A stretch of DNA of 17,324 bases from Patescibacteria group bacterium (GTDB lineage Bacteria > Patescibacteriota > Saccharimonadia > Saccharimonadales > CAIOMD01), in NCBI GenBank assembly GCA_025453305.1, contig JALOQO010000008.1, positions 1 through 17,324 on the forward strand. Direction: 5' to 3'. This document shows, piece by piece, positions 5,059 through 13,068 of this stretch (position 1 is its first letter; every line of letters starts with the position of its first letter). The position numbers were made by a program, and so were the translations under genes. A model generated the notes under the pieces. That model saw nothing but the letters and a program-made list of their open reading frames with translations, searched no databases and was not told where the DNA came from.

Positions 5059-5343
5059 ATGCAAATTCGTAAAAAGTACGAACAATTAGAAATTGAAAAG
5101 TTTGGGCGAAAGTGGAATGGCCTAGAGCAGACGCTGGGATTTGTAACAGATGTAGGCGAACTAGCAGAAATTGCTCAAATAAAAGAAGGTATACGCGATG
5201 GTGAAATTGATATCGATACTCGCTTAGCGCACGAATTAAGCGACTGTCTTTGGTCGGTTATTGTTATTGCTAATACCTACGGTATAGATATTGAGCATGC
5301 CTTTTTAACTACTATGGACGAATTAGAAAACAGATTTAGTTAG
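5059..5343 (+). CDS. MazG-like nucleotide pyrophosphohydrolase, probably missing its first residues
   Basis: 94 aa, all-alpha MazG family, which hydrolyses nucleoside triphosphates to monophosphates and pyrophosphate. Metal-binding motifs are E34-x2-E37 (VGELAEI) and E59-x2-D62 (LAHELSDCLW). Upstream of the ATG the frame stays open and reads QFQDIINRA directly into MQIRKKYEQLE, which fits the first helix of this family, but a TGA at 5018-5020 precedes any usual start codon. The sequence changes to the tRNA-derived repeat at 5030, so the repeat appears to have replaced the original start. No ribosome site is evident before the remaining ATG. It heads the tilS-ftsH run, with a 9-nt gap to tilS. 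Probably active if translated. Confidence 0.8.
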   Translation: MQIRKKYEQLEIEKFGRKWNGLEQTLGFVTDVGELAEIAQIKEGIRDGEIDIDTRLAHELSDCLWSVIVIANTYGIDIEHAFLTTMDELENRFS

Positions 5344-5352
5344 TAATTATTT

Positions 5353-6255
5353 ATGGATAATTTATTAACCAAAGAAAGCAAATATGTGGTGGCCGTTTCT
5401 GGGGGGGTTGATTCGGTGGTGCTTTTACATATGCTCGCCACAAACGGCTTTAAAAAAATAATTGTGGCTCATATTAATCATGGTATACGGCCCGATTCAA
5501 ACAAAGATCAAGAGTTAGTTAAAGAATTAGCCAGTAATTATAACTATGGTTTTGAAACCGTAAATTTTAATTTAGGTGCCAATGCCAGTGAAGAAACTTC
5601 CAGAAAAGCCAGATACGAATTTTTAAATCAAATTAAATCAAGCTATAAAGCAAGTGCGATTATTACAGCCCACCACCAAGATGATGTAATAGAAACTGCT
5701 TTTATAAATATTATAAGAGGCACCGGCAGAAACGGCTTATCATCGCTAAAATCTGACAATAATTTAGTCAGACCATTGCTAAACATATCAAAATCCCAAA
5801 TTATTAAATACGCCAAACTAAACAACTTAAAATGGTTAGAGGATTCAACAAACCAAGATAAAACCTACTTACGAAATAAAATTAGACATGATGTTGTCGC
5901 AAAAATGTCTGACAAACAAAGAGCTTCAATGATATCGATAATTAAAAATATTTCTAAGATAAATCTAGATCTTGATAACGAATTAAAATCTTTCTTAAAC
6001 CGCGGGCTACACAAAGACAAACTAGTGCTAAACAGATCATGGTTTTGTAAATTACCCCACAATATAGCTACCGAGGTTGCAAGATTAATCTTGATTAGAG
6101 CTGGATCTAGGGAAATTGATAAAGATTCTATAGAAAGATTTGTAGTTGGAGTCAAAACTTTGCCTGCTGGAAAAACCATTCAATTAAGCGGAGTAGTTAT
6201 TTTATTAACTAAACGATCAGCCAGAATAAAAAAACATAGCAAAACAGATAATTAA
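5353..6255 (+). CDS. tilS: tRNA(Ile)-lysidine synthase
   Basis: 300-aa PP-loop ATPase that adds lysine to C34 of the CAT-anticodon tRNA-Ile2, changing its reading from AUG to AUA. The PP-loop SGGVDS is at residues 16-21, with HINHGIRPDS following; HHQDDVIETAF (from residue 107) and the RGTGRNGLSSL region are the conserved family signatures. At 300 aa it is the short form, containing the N-terminal synthase domain and a helical part but not the full C-terminal TilS domains of the 430-aa E. coli protein. It follows the MazG-like gene by 9 nt and precedes ftsH, a common bacterial pairing. No clear ribosome site. Confidence 0.95.
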   Translation: MDNLLTKESKYVVAVSGGVDSVVLLHMLATNGFKKIIVAHINHGIRPDSNKDQELVKELASNYNYGFETVNFNLGANASEETSRKARYEFLNQIKSSYKASAIITAHHQDDVIETAFINIIRGTGRNGLSSLKSDNNLVRPLLNISKSQIIKYAKLNNLKWLEDSTNQDKTYLRNKIRHDVVAKMSDKQRASMISIIKNISKINLDLDNELKSFLNRGLHKDKLVLNRSWFCKLPHNIATEVARLILIRAGSREIDKDSIERFVVGVKTLPAGKTIQLSGVVILLTKRSARIKKHSKTDN

Positions 6256-6259
6256 CAAG

Positions 6260-6265
6260 TATAAT
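6260..6265 (+). promoter_or_regulatory. -10 element immediately before ftsH (possible leaderless transcript)
   Basis: TATAAT ends 8 bases before the ftsH ATG, placing the predicted transcription start at or just before the start codon. There is no Shine-Dalgarno sequence in this gap. No good -35 is visible, so this may also be chance in A/T-rich DNA. Confidence 0.35.
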
Positions 6266-6273
6266 ATTCAAAT

Positions 6274-8139
6274 ATGGATAAATCTAAAAAGCCGGTAAAA
6301 AAACCGGATGATAAGCGCAAATTGTATAAAAATATTGGCTTTGCAGTAATTATAGCTGCCTTTATTGGTGTATTTTTACTTAGTTTTAATCGCCCAGCAG
6401 AACTTGCCGAAAAGCCATATAACGATGTTATGAACCGTGCAAATAGAGGGGAAATATCTTCTCTTACTATTCAGGGCGAAAAGATAGAGGTTACTCTAAA
6501 GGATCAAGACAAACCAACCGAAAAAACTCGTAAAGACCCTAGTGCAAGTATTTATGCACCCGGTGGTTTAACCAACAGAGATGTTACGGTGAACTTTAAA
6601 GAATCTAGCAATAGTAGTGCAACCATAACAATGCTGGCTATAAACCTCTTACCGGTATTAATCATAGTTGGAGTGTTGATTTTCTTGCTTAGATCTGCGC
6701 AGGGCCAAGGTAGCCAAGCCATGGGCTTTGGTAAAAGTAGCGCAAGATTATATGGCAACGATAAGGAAATTATTAAATTCGCCGATGTAGCCGGTAATCA
6801 AGAAGCCAAACAAGATCTAGAAGAAGTTGTTGAATTTCTAAAGTATCCAAAAAAGTTTTTATCTGTTGGTGCTAAGATACCAAAAGGGGTTTTGTTGGTG
6901 GGCCCACCCGGTACCGGTAAAACTTTGCTAGCAAGGGCAGTTGCCGGCGAAGCAAATGTTCCTTTTTTTAGTATTAGCGGATCAGAATTTGTAGAAATGT
7001 TTGTTGGTGTAGGTGCCAGCAGGGTCAGGGACTTGTTTAGTAAAGCCAAAAAGAACGCACCTTGTATTATTTTTGTCGATGAAATAGACGCCGTTGGTAG
7101 GCGCCGTGGAAGTGGAATGGGCGGTGGTCACGATGAAAGAGAGCAAACCCTAAACCAAATACTTGTAGAAATGGATGGTTTTGAGCAAGGTCAAAATGTA
7201 ATAGTTTTAGCGGCTACCAACCGAATGGATGTATTAGATCCAGCGTTACTGCGACCAGGCCGTTTTGATAGACGGGTTGGTATTGGCCTGCCGGACAGAA
7301 AAGACAGACTTGCAATTTTAAAGGTTCATTTTGCCAAAAAACCCGTAGACAAGAGTGTTGATTTAGACGCTATGGCGGCTAAGTCTGCAGGTTCTAGTGG
7401 TGCTGATTTAGCTAATATTGCTAACGAGGCGGCGATTATTGCCGCGCGAGACAACAGGGATAAAATCACCAATAAAGATGTTACAGAAGCCTTTGAGAAA
7501 GTTGCTATTGGCCCAGAGCGAAAAAGTAAAGTAATGAGCGAAAAAGAAAAGGAACTAACCGCCTATCATGAGGCTGGCCATGCAATTGTAGGACATGTTT
7601 TACCGGATAGTGATATGGTTCACAAGGTTACAATTATCCCTAGGGGTGGAACGGGTGGCGTTACTTGGTTTATCCCACCCGAAGATAAAAGCTATCATAG
7701 TATTATTGAATACAAAGATGTACTTGCTAGAATGTTGGGCGGTAGGATAGCAGAAGAAGTCGTTTACGGTAAAGATAGAGTTACAACCGGGGCAGGTAAT
7801 GATCTACAAAAAGCCGCCGAACTTGCCAGAGAAATGATAGTTAATCAGGGTATGGGTAAAAAACTTAGAGATCAAGTTTTTCACACAGACGAAGGAATAA
7901 TGATGGATAGGATGATGCATGAAAGACAATATTCAGACGAGACCGCAAAATTAATAGATCAAGAAGTAGAATTGCTAATTACCGAAGCCGCAAACAGGGC
8001 AAGATCTGTTATTGCTGCAAACAGAAAGTATTTGGATATTCTTAAAGACACACTACTAGAAAAAGAAACAGTAGAAGCAGAAGAGGTAGGCAAATTATTA
8101 GAAGGATCTCTATTACCAAAAGAGGCAGCGCTATATTAG
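6274..8139 (+). CDS. ftsH: ATP-dependent zinc metalloprotease FtsH
   Basis: 621-aa membrane-anchored AAA+ protease that extracts and degrades membrane and regulatory proteins. The basic N-terminus is followed by TM1 (about residues 19-38), an extracytoplasmic domain, and TM2 (about 116-140). Walker A GPPGTGKT is at 210-217, Walker B ends VDEID (268-272), and the second region of homology includes [18 protein letters not shown]. The zinc motif HEAGH is at 432-436, with the third ligand expected at D510 in [11 protein letters not shown]. All catalytic parts are present and the length is normal. It starts 18 nt after tilS with no ribosome site. Confidence 0.98.
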   Translation: MDKSKKPVKKPDDKRKLYKNIGFAVIIAAFIGVFLLSFNRPAELAEKPYNDVMNRANRGEISSLTIQGEKIEVTLKDQDKPTEKTRKDPSASIYAPGGLTNRDVTVNFKESSNSSATITMLAINLLPVLIIVGVLIFLLRSAQGQGSQAMGFGKSSARLYGNDKEIIKFADVAGNQEAKQDLEEVVEFLKYPKKFLSVGAKIPKGVLLVGPPGTGKTLLARAVAGEANVPFFSISGSEFVEMFVGVGASRVRDLFSKAKKNAPCIIFVDEIDAVGRRRGSGMGGGHDEREQTLNQILVEMDGFEQGQNVIVLAATNRMDVLDPALLRPGRFDRRVGIGLPDRKDRLAILKVHFAKKPVDKSVDLDAMAAKSAGSSGADLANIANEAAIIAARDNRDKITNKDVTEAFEKVAIGPERKSKVMSEKEKELTAYHEAGHAIVGHVLPDSDMVHKVTIIPRGGTGGVTWFIPPEDKSYHSIIEYKDVLARMLGGRIAEEVVYGKDRVTTGAGNDLQKAAELAREMIVNQGMGKKLRDQVFHTDEGIMMDRMMHERQYSDETAKLIDQEVELLITEAANRARSVIAANRKYLDILKDTLLEKETVEAEEVGKLLEGSLLPKEAALY

Positions 8140-8169
8140 TTAAATATAGCCAAGAAAGATTATTCGGCA

Positions 8170-9750
8170 GTGAATAGTATTTTTCAAAAGGCTAATAAAC
8201 GAATAAGTCTAGGATCTGCAGCAACCCTGCTTGCTGCCACTTCTTTTTTAGGAATATTTTTAGGCGTAGTTAGAACTAAACTAATAAATGCTAACTTTAA
8301 TGTTTTTGCATCGGACGCTTACTTTGCAGCTTTTAAAATACCAGACTTAATATTTTTTACACTGGCATCCGGTGCTATTGCGGTAGCTTTTATGCCAATT
8401 CTAAGTGAACGATTGCGGCAGAGTAAGCAAAGTGCCTGGGAAGTCAGTAGCTATATGCTAAATTTCATTGGAATTGTTGCGCTGGTTTCGTCTGTGTTGT
8501 TAATGATTTTAGCCAGACCAATCATGAACTTACTAGTTGGTGGCGCCGATGGTTTTTCGCCAGAACAGCTTGATTTATCGGTTTCGATAATGCGTATTGT
8601 ATCGGTTAATATCTTTGTTTTTGCAATATCCACTATTTTATCAACTATTCAACACGCAGTAGGTAGGTTTTTCTTTTCTGCTATTGCACCACTATTTTAT
8701 AACCTATCTATTATTGCCAGTATTTTTGTATTTCGTGACAATTACGGAATAGTCGGCTTAAGTTTAGGCGTAGCTATCGGTTCTATTTTGCAGTTATTGG
8801 TAGTGGGGTTAGGTATGGTTGGCCTTAAGTTTCGCTACTCACCAACAATTAATTTTAAAAACAAGAGCTTTCGCGAGGCCTTAAGCTTAATGCCACCAAG
8901 GGCCATTGATCAGGGTATAGACAGTATTAACGCCATAGTAGAAACTAAATTTGCATCGACATTAGGCACAGGATCTATTAGCTGGTATGAAAATGCATTA
9001 ATATTACATAATGCACCCGTAATGCTGATTGGTAATGCTATATCTACGGCAGCTTTTCCCAGGTTAACAGAACGGTTAGCTCAAGGGAGAGTAGATTTGT
9101 TCAGAAAAGAATTTATATATGTTCTTAGAATTATGATTTGGATAGCGCTACCTGTAGTTATTGTTGCTTTTTTTGGCAGGGCATACTTGGCTCGAATAAT
9201 TTTTGCCAGGAGTAGTGCAGAGATTGCGTTGATATTTGGTTTCTTAACAATAGCAATATTATTTAGGGTTTTATATACTTTGATTTCAAGATATTTTTAC
9301 GCCTACAAAGATACTAAAACTCCACTTTATGTGTCTTTATTTGTTATAGCTTTAAATATAATATTAGCCTACTATCTGTCTAGACCAGAAGCTTATGGCG
9401 TTGTGGGATTGGCTCTAGCCCAGGGTATAGTTGCGGCTACAGAGGTTATGATACTTGTAGCAATTATGATTAAACGAGACCCGTTATTATTTAGCGGAGA
9501 CTTTATACAGGTACTAACTAGAATGTTAGCAATATCAGGGTTTACGGCTTTCACTGCATTTATTATGGTTCAGTATTTTCCACTATCATTATCTGATACC
9601 GGTTTGTTGTTAACTGTTAAATTAGCTTTAATTACAGCCGTAGCTTTTGGAGTTCATACTATAATGTCCTATATATTTGATCTTCAAGAAGCAAAAATAG
9701 TAGTAAATAAGGCTCGTCGGGTGGCGCTGGGCATGGTTAAGGTCACCTAG
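8170..9750 (+). CDS. murJ: Lipid II flippase MurJ (MviN)
   Basis: 526-aa MATE-like/MOP superfamily protein that moves lipid II across the cytoplasmic membrane for peptidoglycan synthesis. It has about 14 hydrophobic segments. The opening stretch LLAATSFLGIFLGVVRTKLI matches the first helix of the family, and an Arg-rich cytoplasmic segment with a PRAIDQGIDSIN sequence precedes the central cavity helices. The start is GTG, 30 nt after ftsH; the purine tract AAGAAAGA lies just before it, but no strong ribosome site does, so a slightly different start cannot be excluded. Followed by lepA after 5 nt. Confidence 0.93.
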   Translation: MNSIFQKANKRISLGSAATLLAATSFLGIFLGVVRTKLINANFNVFASDAYFAAFKIPDLIFFTLASGAIAVAFMPILSERLRQSKQSAWEVSSYMLNFIGIVALVSSVLLMILARPIMNLLVGGADGFSPEQLDLSVSIMRIVSVNIFVFAISTILSTIQHAVGRFFFSAIAPLFYNLSIIASIFVFRDNYGIVGLSLGVAIGSILQLLVVGLGMVGLKFRYSPTINFKNKSFREALSLMPPRAIDQGIDSINAIVETKFASTLGTGSISWYENALILHNAPVMLIGNAISTAAFPRLTERLAQGRVDLFRKEFIYVLRIMIWIALPVVIVAFFGRAYLARIIFARSSAEIALIFGFLTIAILFRVLYTLISRYFYAYKDTKTPLYVSLFVIALNIILAYYLSRPEAYGVVGLALAQGIVAATEVMILVAIMIKRDPLLFSGDFIQVLTRMLAISGFTAFTAFIMVQYFPLSLSDTGLLLTVKLALITAVAFGVHTIMSYIFDLQEAKIVVNKARRVALGMVKVT

Positions 9751-9755
9751 CCAAT

Positions 9756-11531
9756 ATGAATAAGATAAGGAATTTTTGCATTATTGCGCATATAGATCAC
9801 GGCAAAAGCACACTTGCCGATAGAATGCTAGAGATAACCGGAACCGTAGAAAAAAGAAACATGAAAGAGCAGCTACTTGATAGAATGGACCTAGAGCGCG
9901 AAAAGGGAATTACTATTAAGCTCCAGCCTGTAAGGATGGACTATTTGGGTTACGAATTAAATTTAATTGATACACCTGGCCATGTAGATTTTAGTTACGA
10001 AGTTTCGCGCAGCCTAGAAGCTTGCGAAGGGGCTATTTTGGTAGTTGATGCCAGCCAGGGAATACAAGCGCAAACACTTGCCAATGTATATTTAGCTTTG
10101 GGTGCCGATTTAAAAATCATACCAGTACTAAATAAAATTGATTTGCCGGCTGCCGATGTACCTAAGGTAAAAAAAGAGGTTGTATCACTACTGGGGTGTG
10201 ATGAATCAGATATACTAATGATCTCAGCCAAAACTGGGCAAGGTGTTAAAGAAGTACTAGATTCTGTAATAGAACGAATTCCAGCACCAAAAACGAACAC
10301 CGGGGAATCTCTGCAAGCACTTATTTTTGACAGTTATTATGATGACTATCGGGGGGTTATTTTATATATTCGATTAGTTAATGGTGTTTTGAATGCTCAC
10401 GATAATATATTTATGATGGGTACTAATAGCTCGGGTATTGCACTAGAGGTAGGTTGCCTAACACCGGATATGTCGCCTACGGGTATGCTAAATACCGGCG
10501 AAATTGGCTATGTAGTAACTAATTTAAAAAGTACAAGAGAAGCTAGGGTTGGTGATACGGTTACTTTACAAAAAAGTCCCGCTAAGTTTGCCCTACCGGG
10601 TTATAAAGAGGTAAAACCATTCGTTTATGCAGGATTCTTCCCGGACAGCAACGAGAATTACCAGTTACTAAAAGATGCTATCGAAAAACTAAGCCTTAGC
10701 GATTCGGCACTACAATACACACCAGAAAATTCGCCTGTTTTGGGTTTTGGTGTAAGAATTGGCTTTTTGGGTCTTCTCCATATGGATATTGTTAAAGAAC
10801 GACTAGAAAGGGAATATAACCTAGAATTAGTTGTTACTAATCCAAGCACAGACTACCATATAGTTTTAAATAACGGTGAAAATCTTGACATAAAGAGTGC
10901 CAGTGATTTGCCCGACCCAGCATCTATAAGAGAAATACGCGAACCCTGGATAAAAGGAGAGGTTGTTTGCCCTAAAGATTTCGTAGGTTCGGTTATCCAA
11001 TTAATTGTTAGTAAAAGAGGTTTACATAAAAACTTAAGTTATGTCGATGCAACACTGGCACTTATTAGTTTTGACGCGCCACTAGCCAATTTGCTTACAG
11101 ATTTTTATGATCAACTAAAAAGTATAACCAGTGGATACGGCTCGTTTAATTACGAACTTAATAACTACAAGCCCGAAGATTTGGTAAGATTGGATTTTTA
11201 TATTGCCGGTGAAAGAGTAGATGCTTTAGGTATTATGGTTCACCGTAGTGAGGCCGATAGTCTGGGTAGAGTGACTGTTAAAAAATTAAAAGAAGTTATT
11301 CCTAGGCAAAATTTTCAGGTTGCTTTGCAAGCTGCAATTGGTGGTCGGTTTATAGCCCGCGAAGACCTAAGTGCTTACAGAAAAGATGTTACCACCGGCC
11401 TATACGGTGGTGATGTAACTCGAAAAAAGAAAGTACTAGCTAAACAGGCCAAGGGTAAGAAACGAATGAAAAGGTTTGGTAAAGTAGATATTCCTGCAGA
11501 GGCTTTTACGGTTTTGCTTAAACGCGACTAA
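9756..11531 (+). CDS. lepA: Elongation factor 4 (LepA) GTPase
   Basis: 591 aa, normal length for EF-4, a ribosome-associated translational GTPase implicated in back-translocation or in initiation and assembly. G1 AHIDHGKST is at 11-19, the switch I region includes EREKGITI, G3 is DTPGH at 72-76, and G4 is NKID at 126-129. The EF-G-like domains II, III and V follow, and the LepA-specific C-terminal domain is recognisable (VDALGIMVHRSEADSLGR, ending in a basic KKKVLAKQAKGKKRMKR stretch of tRNA-contacting character). Its stop overlaps the bcp stop on the other strand by 3 bases. No terminator is visible at this convergent junction. Confidence 0.98.
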   Translation: MNKIRNFCIIAHIDHGKSTLADRMLEITGTVEKRNMKEQLLDRMDLEREKGITIKLQPVRMDYLGYELNLIDTPGHVDFSYEVSRSLEACEGAILVVDASQGIQAQTLANVYLALGADLKIIPVLNKIDLPAADVPKVKKEVVSLLGCDESDILMISAKTGQGVKEVLDSVIERIPAPKTNTGESLQALIFDSYYDDYRGVILYIRLVNGVLNAHDNIFMMGTNSSGIALEVGCLTPDMSPTGMLNTGEIGYVVTNLKSTREARVGDTVTLQKSPAKFALPGYKEVKPFVYAGFFPDSNENYQLLKDAIEKLSLSDSALQYTPENSPVLGFGVRIGFLGLLHMDIVKERLEREYNLELVVTNPSTDYHIVLNNGENLDIKSASDLPDPASIREIREPWIKGEVVCPKDFVGSVIQLIVSKRGLHKNLSYVDATLALISFDAPLANLLTDFYDQLKSITSGYGSFNYELNNYKPEDLVRLDFYIAGERVDALGIMVHRSEADSLGRVTVKKLKEVIPRQNFQVALQAAIGGRFIAREDLSAYRKDVTTGLYGGDVTRKKKVLAKQAKGKKRMKRFGKVDIPAEAFTVLLKRD

Positions 11532-11980
11532 TCTTTTACTTTTTGTAAATCTTTATAAACTTCACCGGCATGGGTGATGGGATTAACATTTTCGTATGTT
11601 TTATATATATCACCAGATGGGTTTATAAGGTAAGTGTTGCGTTTAATGCCCTCGTATTCTTTACCCATAAATTTCTTTTTACCCCAAGAGCCATAGGCTT
11701 TAATTGTATCGGTTGACTCGTCGCTTAGTAATGTAAAATTTAAATTATGTTTTTGGGCAAACTTTTTGTGGCTGGCTACAGAATCTTTAGATACACCAAG
11801 AACCACCGCTCCAGTATTTTCTAAAAATTCTCGCCCGTCTCTAAACGCGCAGGCTTCCTTTGTGCAACCAGGAGTTGCATCTTTGGGGTAAAAGTATAAA
11901 ACAACCCACCTGCCCTTATATTGAGCTATTGTGTGTGTTGCGCCATCTTGATCGGGTAGCGAGAAACTAGGTGCTTTCAT
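11528..11980 (-). CDS. bcp: Thioredoxin-dependent peroxiredoxin, Bcp/PrxQ type
   Basis: 150 aa, typical BCP length. The peroxidatic Cys is C39 in PKDATPGCTKEACAFRD and the resolving Cys is C44, giving the C-x4-C pattern of atypical 2-Cys PrxQ. It reduces hydrogen and alkyl peroxides in the cytosol. It has one of the best ribosome sites in the window: AAGGAGG (11995-11989) 8 nt before the ATG. It is transcribed convergently with lepA and divergently from the guanylate-kinase-like gene, with only 34 bp between those two starts. Confidence 0.96.
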   Translation of the reverse strand: MKAPSFSLPDQDGATHTIAQYKGRWVVLYFYPKDATPGCTKEACAFRDGREFLENTGAVVLGVSKDSVASHKKFAQKHNLNFTLLSDESTDTIKAYGSWGKKKFMGKEYEGIKRNTYLINPSGDIYKTYENVNPITHAGEVYKDLQKVKD

Positions 11981-12002
11981 AGAACGAACCTCCTTTATAC
12001 GA

Positions 12003-12011
12003 TATAGTATA
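12003..12011. promoter_or_regulatory. Overlapping divergent -10 elements
   Basis: TATAGT on the plus strand (12003-12008) is exactly placed for transcription to start at the ATG at 12015. TATACT on the minus strand (12011-12006) suits bcp, leaving a short leader that contains its AAGGAGG. The two hexamers share 3 bp. Both -35 regions are weak and would lie inside the opposite gene or its leader. Confidence 0.4.
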
Positions 12012-12014
12012 ACT

Positions 12015-12755
12015 ATGTTTGATGCACCATCGCCAATAAAACATTTAACCGAATTTAAAAGATTATTAAAAAACTATAATCCCAATCTAGAGCTTTTAGA
12101 TCTAATTACCAAAGACCCATTTGTACTATTGGCTGCTCCAACCGCTGCTGGTCGGAACACGATAGTAAAAAATTTAATTATGACTGGCCGATATTATTAT
12201 GTAATTTCAGATACAACTCGACACCCTCGTATAAATAACGGCGTGCCCGAAAAGAACGGTAATGAATATTGGTTTAAGTCAGAAGAAGAGTTTTTGCGGG
12301 ATCTTCGCAAGAATAATTACATCGAAGCAGCAATTATTCATAATCAACAAGTATCAGGTATTAATGTACAAGAATTAAGACACGCATCGCAAACCGGCGC
12401 TATTCCAATAACCGATGTTGATATCCAGGGATGCGACACAATTATGAGTGTTATAGATAAAGCTATACCGATTTTTATATTACCTCCGGATTTTCCTGAA
12501 TGGATGAGCCGACTTGATGGCCGCGGAGCCATGGAAAGGTCCGAAAAAATTCGTCGCCTAACAAGCGCCACAAATGAAATTGAGCTAGCCTTAGAGCGCA
12601 GTTATTTTAAATTTATGGTAAATTATGATTTGCGATTAACTATAGAAACACTTCATGAACATATTATTAGTGGCCAATTTGGCGAGCTAGAGCAATCGAA
12701 TGCACGAATGCATGCTCAAAAGCTGTTGACGGATCTCGATAAGTATTTGCACTAA
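12015..12755 (+). CDS. Guanylate kinase-like protein with altered P-loop
   Basis: 246 aa; the guanylate kinase pattern is clear. ISDTTRHPRINNG (64-76) is the GMP-binding TTRxPR motif with R69 and R72. GNEYWFKSEEEF matches the dY.F..eeF region, EAAIIHNQQVSG follows, and DVDIQGCDTI with IFILPPDFPEWMSRLDGRG gives the core strands and lid. The P-loop, normally GPSGxGKST, reads AAPTAAGRNT (40-49), with Lys replaced by Arg and Ser by Asn. The C-terminus is about 40 residues longer than E. coli Gmk. I believe similar GRNT proteins occur in CPR genomes. It may be the organism's GMK, or a GMP-binding protein with little kinase activity. No ribosome site. Confidence 0.75.
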   Translation: MFDAPSPIKHLTEFKRLLKNYNPNLELLDLITKDPFVLLAAPTAAGRNTIVKNLIMTGRYYYVISDTTRHPRINNGVPEKNGNEYWFKSEEEFLRDLRKNNYIEAAIIHNQQVSGINVQELRHASQTGAIPITDVDIQGCDTIMSVIDKAIPIFILPPDFPEWMSRLDGRGAMERSEKIRRLTSATNEIELALERSYFKFMVNYDLRLTIETLHEHIISGQFGELEQSNARMHAQKLLTDLDKYLH

Positions 12756-12759
12756 CAAT

Positions 12760-12844
12760 TATAGCTACACAATCTGACCATCATAGCAAACCCACATTAA
12801 TTGCCTGCTGTGCACCTGCAGAATACTTTATTAGCACTCTTGAC
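12760..12844 (+). repeat. 85-bp direct repeat, copy 1 (with half CIRCE)
   Basis: Matches 12939-13023 with a single mismatch (G12786 against T12965). It ends TTAGCACTCTTGAC, that is the left CIRCE arm (12831-12839) and the start of a -35, after which the sequence diverges and the right arm is lost. Confidence 0.96.
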
Positions 12845-12938
12845 CCAAGCGTCTGCGAGTACAATATAGCATAATGCTGGCACACAGAAGACATTCCTGC
12901 GAGTTTTTACTCTGGTTCATTGTATAGCAATAGCTTAC

Positions 12939-13023
12939 TATAGCTACACAATCTGACCATCATATCAAACCCACATTAATTGCCTGCTGTGCACCTGCAG
13001 AATACTTTATTAGCACTCTTGAC
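12939..13023 (+). repeat. 85-bp direct repeat, copy 2
   Basis: Second copy, offset by 179 bp. It runs into the intact CIRCE and hrcA promoter, so this is the copy attached to the functional gene. Confidence 0.96.
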
Positions 13024-13036
13024 GCTTGAGTGCTAA
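13010..13036 (+). promoter_or_regulatory. CIRCE operator of hrcA (perfect)
   Basis: TTAGCACTC, 9-nt spacer TTGACGCTT, GAGTGCTAA: an exact match to the HrcA operator consensus. The -35 TTGACG occupies the spacer, so bound HrcA would block polymerase directly. Confidence 0.98.
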
Positions 13037-13047
13037 ACTGATAAAAT
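13019..13047 (+). promoter_or_regulatory. hrcA promoter
   Basis: TTGACG (13019-13024), 17 bp, TAAAAT (13042-13047). The predicted start near 13054 leaves a leader of about 15 nt before the hrcA ATG. Confidence 0.8.
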
Positions 13048-13068
13048 GCTTACTGAACGGTAGTTTAT

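Larger units (their letters stand above)
12756..13068. other. Intergenic region with duplicated hrcA promoter
   Basis: No coding potential seen on either strand in these 313 bp. The content is two near-identical 85-bp repeats, a 94-bp unique spacer between them (12845-12938), a half CIRCE at the end of copy 1, and a full CIRCE with promoter after copy 2. ATTGTATAGC (12919-12928) and GCTACACAAT (12943-12952) form a 9/10 inverted repeat at the left edge of copy 2. Confidence 0.8.
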
